Translations under genes and position numbers: made by a program
Notes under the pieces: model-generated
The model's database searches: none
The model's input: only the letters and a program-made list of their open reading frames with translations
Told to the model about the DNA's origin: nothing
NCBI GenBank assembly: GCA_040954595.2
Contig: CM082582.2
Span: 2,914,001-2,978,000, forward strand
Direction of reading: 5' to 3'
Origin: Balanoglossus misakiensis
Lineage: Eukaryota > Hemichordata
DNA length: 64,000 nt
Part shown: positions 57,351-64,000 of the stretch, one piece after another
Layout of the letters: each line of letters starts with the position of its first letter
Position numbering within the stretch: position 1 is the stretch's first letter

Positions 57351-57424
57351 TTACATTGGCTACACGCGGTTGACTGTGAGAATTAAATTTCTCGCATATG
57401 CAGCGCGAGAAAAGTTAATTCCCA

Positions 57425-57972
57425 ATCAATCAATCAATCAATCTATCAACACAAAGTTTATATAGCGCCAAAATCCAAAACAAGAAATTTTGCCCAATGA
57501 CGCACATGGTTAAACCACACTGTATGCTCTTTCGAACATATGAGTTTTCAGTTTTCTTTTGAAAGTCTCCAGGTTTGTTGATTCCCTGATGTCAAGAGGT
57601 AGTGCGTTCCACAGTTTAGGGGCTGCATAGGAGAAGGCACGGCCGCCATAGGTCTTGTTTTTGTAGGTTGTGTATGTTAAGAGTTTCTTGGTGGATGAAC
57701 GCAGTGTACGAGTGGGAGTGTATGGCTACAGTAGATCACTGATGTAAGCGGGATTCTGGTTATGGATAACTTTAAAAGTTATCAACAAAATTTTGTAGTC
57801 GATCCTGAGACGAACTGGTAACCAATGGAGCTGGGCAAGAACTGGAGTGATAGGCGTGAATTTCCTAGTGCGCATGACTATTCTGGCTGAAGTATTCTGA
57901 GCTCTTTGAAGTAGGGCGATTGTGTTTTCTGGGAGACCATACAGGAGTGAGTTACAGTAGTCTGTTGTGGAG
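57425..57972 (-). mobile_element. 5'-truncated L2-type LINE, minus strand, inserted in the YqaJ pseudogene
   Basis: The 3' end (plus-strand left side) is a TTGATTGATTGATTG tail (57423-57445 on the minus strand) preceded by GGCGCTATATAAAC, typical L2. The coding part ends abruptly at about 57972, where the YqaJ reading frame begins. It lies antisense to the YqaJ fragment and appears to have removed or separated its 5' part. Confidence 0.88.
57560..57970 (-). pseudogene. L2-type reverse transcriptase C-terminal fragment
   Basis: The minus strand reads DYCNSLLYGLPENTIALLQR, TPITPVLAQLHWLPVRLRID and YKILLITFKVIHNQNPAYIS, ended at 57726 by a stop; past it KTYGGRAFSYAAPKLWNALP and FKRKLKTHMF follow to about 57540. 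This is the L2/CR1 C-terminal domain also seen at 3340-3809. Catalytic domains are absent through 5' truncation. Confidence 0.88.
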
Positions 57973-57974
57973 TG

Positions 57975-58539
57975 GGGTGCCTTGAAATAAAATGTCCCTA
58001 CTGTAAAAGAGATAGTGAAATACCTGATGCCATCAGTAGTGGTTTTTGTTTGCAAAAAGAGGATGATGGCATTCTCAAATTAGATAAGAAGCATGCATAT
58101 TACTATCAGGTCCAGACACAATTGGGAGTTTGCCAGTATGATTTTGGCTATTTTGTGGTTTGGACTGAAAAGAATATCCATGTTGAGGTTATCCAGTTTG
58201 ATGAGGACTTTTGCATGTGAAAAGGCTGAACACATATTTAGAACAGCTATTCTTCCAGAATTAGTTGGGAAATTTTACTCAAAGTTACCGAATACTGACA
58301 ATACTCTAAAAAGAATTGATCCAAATACAAGCACTATTGGTGCGAATTCCAATGATGATAACCTGTACTGTTACTGTCAGCAATTTGAATCAGGGAACAT
58401 GGTATGTTGTGATAATGAAAACTGCCAATTAAAGTGGTTTCATTTTGAATGTTTAAAGATAAGTACGGCACCAAAAACCAAAAAATTGTATTGTCCTGAT
58501 TGCAGAAAGCTTCCACAGTTTCATCGTCGAAGGAAGTAA
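57975..58539 (+). pseudogene. YqaJ-type exonuclease C-terminal half with PHD finger, frameshifted
   Basis: The frame opens with GCLEIKCPYCKRD, containing the E-x-K nuclease residues. Next come HAYYYQVQTQL, the glutamine box of YqaJ/lambda-exonuclease proteins, and FVVWTEKNIHVEVIQFDEDF. A frameshift near 58219 (one extra base) moves the rest into the next frame: AEHIFRTAILPELVGKFYSK, then a PHD finger, YCYCQQFESGNMVCCDNENC, KWFHFECLKI and LYCPDCRKL (C-C-C-C-H-C-C-C pattern), ending near 58539. The N-terminal half with the first catalytic aspartate is missing; the L2 insertion lies at that boundary. YqaJ nucleases with zinc fingers are known second proteins of some animal DNA transposons (the ISL2EU group, from memory). 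Confidence 0.85.
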
Positions 58540-59238
58540 TGTTTTAATAGACAGTAATGGAAAGATGATGGAAAACTTTGACAACAGAAATGTTGTCACA
58601 TTGTCATTGTCACATCATGAATCATGAAGTGCAATAAAACACATATTTGGCATCAAACATTATTGTGTCCTGACCTTACAGTTGTTATTACGCCCTCACA
58701 CACACACCCTCTCTACAATATAATGATGTTTTCTAAATCATTCTATCAAAATCTATGTTTTTTGGAAGGTTCTCACAAGGGACATAGAATAACAAAATGT
58801 TTGATCAATAAGGGTAACAACCATACACCTGAATGAGGGAGTGCACAAAACAAGAAAAGTAAAGTGCAAAAGCCAACGTGGCGTATTTATTTACTAGAAC
58901 GAGAAAAGAGTTGACAAAAGTACAGAAAATATTGAGCCATACCTCCCTGTAACACTGAAGGAAACACACAGGCTATCGCAATAGCAAGTCTTCACCGTGA
59001 AAATACCAGTGAACTTTATTCACTCTGCTGGTACAATCGCTCAACGCGACTCCAGAACAACTCCAGAACTTGACATTCGAATGACCTTCTAGAACTTTCC
59101 AAATATTTCCGGAATATATATAACAATGAAATACTGATGTCTTGTGACAGCCGGCTAGGCTGAGTAATTACAAGAACTGCAAAGGAATTTAAAAATTTAA
59201 TGGTCAAGTCTGACATTGAGAAACATTTGTGAACTATT
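58540..59238. other. Region between the two convergent pseudogenes
   Basis: Presumably 3' untranslated sequence of the YqaJ and transposase genes. No ORF or repeat structure was recognised. Confidence 0.4.
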
Positions 59239-61640
59239 TTACTTTTTAACATTTACAATGGGCTCACATAAATTTGTAAGTGCACAGCTTACATGACATA
59301 TTTTGTCAATCATTGATAATGTTTGCCCCTCCCTCGTCATCAGATAATCAATGGGGAGAGTGCTGTTTAAAATTGTATATTTCTGACGGACACTACCAAT
59401 AACTCATTCTACGTGAATTCTGCAGTGGGCTATTTTTCGGGTTGCTTCTATTTCAAGGGGTGATAATTGATTTTTCTGGTGAATGCTGGTATTTTAGCTG
59501 ATGCACATATACTTCCAAGTGAATCATGAATATTAAAACCCCTGTCAGCTAAGATAATATCTCCTGGTAAAATATTTCTTAAAAAACCTGATTGTTCTGT
59601 AATGAATTTATCTGAGACCCGCCCACCCCATGCCTTTGAAATGAAAGAAATTGCACCTTGTGGTGTTATACCTAATAAAAACTTAACAGTATTATGATGT
59701 TTGTATGACGACCATGTCTGGGCTCTGGCCATAAGATTTGATGGCCTCTCAATGATAACTTCAAAACAATCTATAATTACAGCAATCTTCCTTCCAAAAT
59801 ATCTGACAAATTCAAGTGGCATAGTCTTTTGAAGAACATCACGTGAAGGCCAGAAAACAAAATGTTTTGTCCTGGCATACAATACATTAAAGAGTTTATT
59901 ACACCTATCAAAAAATATTTTTCATTGTTTGACTGTAAACTAAAATTGCATTCATGATTTGAATTCTGGTGTCGTTTTTTTTTTATTCTCGTCGATGAAT
60001 AAATGTTATCCTAATAAATGTTCACTCCTTCAAAAAACTCTCTGTCTGAACGGTCCCGTTACGTGTGACGTCATTGGGGGCTCTCCTTCGCTTTTAGTCT
60101 ACAATTCATCGCATCGAGAGGCGTACATGTCGTCTACTTGACTTTTATGGCGTCAACGTTAAACACGGTCAGTGACGAGGCATTTTGTTGGGAGAGTATA
60201 AGATTCAGACAGTAGCGATGGAGAGTTTCGGGCTCTTCGTCGCTGCTTTCAAGGAAATTCCTGTCACAGCCGTATAGATTTGAACCAGCAAGGCGTGAGG
60301 TGAGGTCTCTCCTCAACCTGTTCGGGCTGGTGGGGAATCCGTCGATGTACCGAGCGAAGAAATGCCTGCAAGCGCGGGTCGAGATTCGCCAGAGTCTTCT
60401 CGAGTGGGAAATATAGATTGGTGAATAAGCATCATTTTCTGTTTGTTTGTTTTTATTTTACAATAAATATTCAGGGAGTGGTTCAGTGAAACTCAAATAT
60501 TCTCGTAGCCGATCTGCCTCCCCGATACGGAGGTCTGCGCTCGTCTGATCACCGATATATACACTAAGAACCCGGTGCGCGGCACCACGCCATGCCGACA
60601 CGGTCCGTACTAAAACATCATTGCTGACATCTCAGTTGTGAAAAAAACGTAATGGGACGACAAATTTCATACATAAATGTCACAGATAAACTCCCTGTTC
60701 ACAAGCGACCGGTTACCCAAAACTGGCATAACACCGGTACAGTTCCATTCATCATTACCTTTACGGTGATGTAGTGACCTTTGGGCCGTTTTGTACGAAG
60801 CGCTCCCATTTTTCTCTCAGTCCTTTGCTTTTCGGAAATCTATGTACACTACGGATAGTGTTTTTACAGCCCCCGACGACGCATCGTTTGATAATAATGA
60901 TGGAAACGCGGGACTCTCGCTTTGGGCTAAGCTGTGCAACGATATCACTGTTTACATACTGGCAACGACTTCCCCCAATGACGTCATGTCACGTGGTCTA
61001 TACGCGGCAAATACGAATTGAGATTTTTTCTGAGGGACATGAATTTCGACGATTTTATTAATGAATCATTAATTATAGAAAACCACAGCCAAAATATAAT
61101 GTCTTGATTTGGATAAAATGGTTATTTTACTAAATGAATCTTTTACACTCAAATGAAATAAAAATAGGTGTAATAATTCCTTTAATGACATCACAAAAAA
61201 ATCTAGAAATTGTCGATTGTGAAACATGAAACTCATAAGCAAGGAACTGCTCAGCCAAATTCAGAAGTAAACGCATAAGTACCATAAATAAAATTTGAAA
61301 TCTGGTCATTGATTTTTTATTTGGGAGGTGTGGCTCAAGATAATTATATAACGTGGAGAACACCAGAAAGAATGACAAACTTTTTCATCTTCATTGCTCA
61401 AGTCATCGAGACGATAGTCTGAAAATGACTTGGACCGACCAAGCATGTGAGTCTGTAAGTCCGTCTTCTCTTGTCTCAACTGTTGCAATTCTTCTGTCAA
61501 AAAGAATTCCATCAATATCTGTTTGTGTTCCCATATCTCGTCTGTTGCTACCAGTACTACCATCGTGGCATGCAGCTGGTGCTTCATCTGTAGCTGATAC
61601 ACTAACGACTACCCTTCTTTTCGCTTCTCTTTCCTGCTGT
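59239..61640 (-). pseudogene. DDE_4-type transposase with one probable intron, frameshifted
   Basis: Reading right to left: a linker (RREMGTQTD-like DMGTQTDIDGIL at about 61510-61550) and a helical stretch EELQQLRQEKTDLQTHM; then HTH_Tnp_4-like FQILFMVLMRLLLNLAEQFL and YEFHVSQSTISRFFCDVI (61160-61310), in three frames. A GT-AG intron (59872-61148) joins FISFE to [18 protein letters not shown]. The DDE core has D in [39 protein letters not shown] and D in ILADRGFNI. After a frameshift near 59460 the third motif follows, RKIAHCRIHVE with the catalytic E, then a stop in place of an arginine codon, VIGSVRQKYTIL, and the C-terminus at 59239. An N-terminal THAP domain was not found. It would excise and insert the surrounding element. 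Confidence 0.87.
59872..61148 (-). other. Probable transposase intron, with a 90-codon open stretch at 60130-60420
   Basis: The donor (GA|gtgtaaaag) and acceptor (GTATGCCAG) join two conserved transposase blocks with the expected phase. Within it, the minus strand has a long open frame from about 60410 to 60134 (FARYIDGFPTSPNRLRRDLT, NLYGCDRNFLESSDEEPE) that ends at a TAG; it does not match a family I know. It could be a second exon or unrelated host sequence. The remainder, 60420-61130, has no recognised content. Confidence 0.5.
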
Positions 61641-61702
61641 CTTATATATCTTTTTTGGCTTGACACTGGTATGGCAAGCCTCAGGGGTCTTAAGTATAGC
61701 AA

Positions 61703-62003
61703 TAGTAGTATATAATGTTGAAGTAGTACGATTATATTTTGATTCATTAATATATTATAATAAATAGTAGTATATAATGTTGAAGTAGTACGATTATATT
61801 TTGATTCGTTAATATATTATAAATAAATAGTAGTATATAATGTTGAAGTAGTACGATTATATTTTGATTCGTTAATATATTATAAATAAATAGTAGTATA
61901 TAATGTTGAAGTAGTACGATTATATTTTGATTCGTTAATATATTATAAATAAATAGTAGTATATAATGTTGAAGTAGTACGATTATATTTTGATTCGTTA
62001 ATT
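61703..62003. repeat. 63-bp tandem repeat, five copies
   Basis: GTTGAAGTAGTACGATTATA recurs near 61717, 61779, 61842, 61905 and 61968 (period 62-63). As 63 is 21 codons, a minus-strand frame repeats TNQNIIVLLQHYILLFIYN; this is not a gene. The array sits exactly where the transposase N-terminus would be expected. Confidence 0.95.
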
Positions 62004-62106
62004 CGGGGGGGGGGGCATCATTTTTTGGTTCTGGGTGAAGGGGGGGTCGGCCTGATTTTGAGAACCGATGACACAAACTTGCCGCCCCCCCCCCCCCCTG
62101 CCGTAA
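62004..62106. mobile_element. Internal fragment of the poly-G element family
   Basis: Starts in a G run at 62004 and has GGTTCTGGGTGAAGGGGGGG, then GATGACACAAACTTGCCGCC and a C run ending CTGCCGTAA. These match 43838-43915. The outer terminus is missing at both ends, so it is a truncated relic next to the 63-bp array. Confidence 0.8.
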
Positions 62107-62164
62107 TATCATGTAATCACATCAAGGCTTGATAAGAAAGATGACATTGAAATATGTAATAGAC

Positions 62165-62660
62165 AAATAAGTTACCATGGACGATTACACTGATACCCAA
62201 AAATCTAAGCACGTGCCTAACTCGCCTTTGACAAATACAAACAAGTCTTGCGCGAACGAGACTGGAAATGCAAATTTATGCAGATACAAATGGCTCCTCG
62301 ATATCGAAGACTCGTGGAAAGACTTCTCCGACTTTAATAGCTTTTTTATATTTACTGTAAAGGACAGTTTTGGTGTGATAGTCGTGACAGACACTAGTAT
62401 TAGCGCTGTGTCTTAATTCGCCTCGTCGACGGTAACAACACCATCGTCCGTTCGCACGTGCTCGCTCAACTACATGCAGTCTCCTATTTTCCGGAGAGCA
62501 ATGGCGACCTTGGCGGGCGAAGCGCGAAGATGTAGCAACATTTGGCATTTCTTTACTAGGACACGTGTACTCTGGGCACCGTACTCCTCACGGGATCTGA
62601 TTCACTCAGATCAGTACACGTCCTCTAGTGTTTAATGCCACGTCATTTTTTGAGTGCATA
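62165..62660 (+). repeat. Long repeat block, copy 1 (62165-62500 segment plus 62500-62660 core)
   Basis: The segment contains an ATGGACGATTACACTGATAC start and an 79-codon frame (YKWLLDIEDSWKDFSDF). The core has GGCGGGCGAAGCGCGAAGAT, TACTCTGGGCACCGTACTCC and a small hairpin GATCTGATTCACTCAGATC. The same blocks recur at 63341-64000 and, inverted, at 55606-56050. Confidence 0.85.
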
Positions 62661-63340
62661 GCTGGGATGAAATGACAGTTTATTATCAGTCGGTACACAT
62701 GACATTTTCGGCCTATTTGGAGTGTGCACAAGTTTTATAAGCTTTATAGGACCATCTAAGCTCTAAGTCACAATACAGAACTAGGTTTCGGCATGGCATA
62801 CGATCAACTTAAGAGCTAGGGGTGGCCAGATAATGCGTTTTATTGACCCCTACAGTACGGAACTAGGGGAGGGCATGGCATTTTATTATGAGTTGTAGAA
62901 CTAGGCAAGACATTGGCAGACATTTTACTAAACCAAGTACATGAGCATTACAGTTGATTAGCCTAAACGTTTCAGTTCATAACTAGGAACATGGGCATGA
63001 TATTTTACTAACAGTTCAAGTACCAGTACAACCCTTGGGGTGGGAGTAACATTTTATGAACAACTATAGAGAAGCAAGGAGGGCATGACATTTTTATTAT
63101 TGGTAACTTATAGTACAAAGTGAGTGTTGGACATGACATTTGACTAACAGTTATAGTACAGAACTAAGGGAAGGCATGGCATTTTACTAAAAAGCAAGGG
63201 ATTTGCATGATATTGTACTTACACTTATGTATTACATGTAGTACAATGAGGGATTGTCATAACATTTTATTAACAGCAACAGTACAGAACAAGGGGAGGG
63301 TATGACACTTTATTATCAATTAACACAGCAAAGGGATGGG
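62661..63340. repeat. Degenerate tandem array of about 60-70-bp units
   Basis: Around ten diverged units of the form TACAGAACTAGGGGAGGGCA ... ATGGCATTTTATTA. Similar degenerate units lie inverted at 54216-54480. Confidence 0.7.
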
Positions 63341-64000
63341 CATGGCGACCTTGGCGGGCGAAGCGCGAAGATGTAGCAACATTTGGCATTTCTTTACTAG
63401 GACACGTGTACTCTGGGCACCGTACTCCTCACGGGATCTGATTCACTCAGATCAGTACACGTCCTCTAGTGTTTAATGCCACATCATTTTTGAGTGCATA
63501 TGTCTCGAATTGTACCAAATAAGTTAACATGGACGATTACATTGACACCCAACAAACTAAGCACATGACTAACTCGCCTTTGGCAATTACAAACAAGCCA
63601 CCCGCGAACGAGGCTGGAAGGCGTGGCTTTCTGGTATGCAAATGCAGATACAAATGGCTCCTCGAGAACGAAGACACGTCAAAAGACTTCTCCGACGTAG
63701 TCTGTTTTTATATTTACTGTAAAGGAGTTTTGGTGTGATAGTCGTTACAGACACTATTATTAGCGCTGTGTCTTAATTCTCCTCGCCGACGGTCGCAACA
63801 CGACTTTCCGCTCGCACGTGTTCGCTCGACCACACTCCTATTTTCCGGAGAGCAATGGCGGGCGAAGCGCGAAGATGTAGCAACACTTGGCATTTCTCTA
63901 CTAGTACACGTGTACTCTGGGCACCGTACTCCTCACGGGATCTGTTTCACTGAGATCAGTACACGTTCTCTAGTGTTAATGCCACATCATTTTTTGAGTG
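63341..64000 (+). repeat. Long repeat block, copies 2 and 3, running off the window edge
   Basis: Core copy 2 (63341-63500) is nearly identical to 62500-62660. A segment copy (63500-63850) follows with ATGGACGATTACATTGACAC and a 69-codon frame (CRYKWLLENEDTSKDFSD), then core copy 3 (63850-64000). Retention of YKWLL-x-x-E-D in two diverged copies could mean a short coding exon but may simply reflect shared DNA. Confidence 0.85.

Noticed and set aside
61747-62112. Minus-strand repeat protein of TNQNIIVLLQHY units
   Set aside because: A product of the 63-bp tandem array plus a poly-G element fragment.
1-64000. tRNA or rRNA genes
   Set aside because: No cloverleaf with A/B-box pattern or rRNA-like core was noticed by eye; a covariance-model scan would be decisive.

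Overview
This looks like a eukaryotic, intron-bearing, repeat-saturated stretch of an animal genome. There are no operons, Shine-Dalgarno-led gene clusters or closely packed long ORFs. Almost everything recognisable is transposable-element material: L2/CR1-type and other LINE remnants, a DIRS tyrosine-recombinase retrotransposon, a Tc1-like transposon, a DDE_4 transposase with a YqaJ nuclease, and many non-autonomous foldback elements with TTAA or TWA target-site duplications. Frequent TACATGTA-type words, DIRS elements and this transposon mix fit a marine invertebrate, perhaps a non-vertebrate deuterostome (hemichordate, amphioxus or echinoderm). That placement is inference, and the sequence alone does not settle it.

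Layout. 1-12.7 kb: end of a poly-G foldback element, a 5'-truncated L2-like LINE (2.6-3.9 kb), a decayed second LINE (8.9-10.25 kb), and a long microsatellite (11.6-12.2 kb). 12.7-25.5 kb: foldback repeats, a large inverted repeat (15.4-17.0 kb), a Tc1-like element with a TTAA element nested inside it (19.86-22.12 kb), and an antisense LINE tail (22.3-23.1 kb). 25.5-42 kb: the one candidate host gene, on the minus strand. Four exons (41.85, 40.47, 38.56 and 34.79 kb) join in consistent phase to give an unrecognised protein with a coiled-coil-like segment. Weaker exon candidates follow at 33.7 and 26.2-26.3 kb, the last beside a nine-copy 87-bp minisatellite. Its introns are full of repeats: TTAA elements, tandem covarying hairpins, a TWA poly-G element and a 1.5-kb foldback.

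43-54.2 kb: a complete 0.9-kb poly-G element, a LINE tail, and a structurally complete DIRS element (48.02-53.16 kb) with gag, RT/RNase H/methyltransferase-like and tyrosine-recombinase ORFs, split inverted termini and an internal complementary region. A single frameshift breaks the RT. A 127-bp satellite follows. 54.2-64 kb: the most interesting region. A YqaJ exonuclease/PHD-finger pseudogene (plus) and a DDE_4 transposase pseudogene (minus) lie tail to tail. They are flanked by two rearranged sequence blocks in mirror-image order, which suggests one large composite DNA transposon (about 10 kb or more) later invaded by an L2 LINE and a TWA poly-G element.

No rRNA, tRNA or CRISPR array was recognised. 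Most protein-like ORFs are decayed; the DIRS gag and recombinase ORFs are the only long intact ones.
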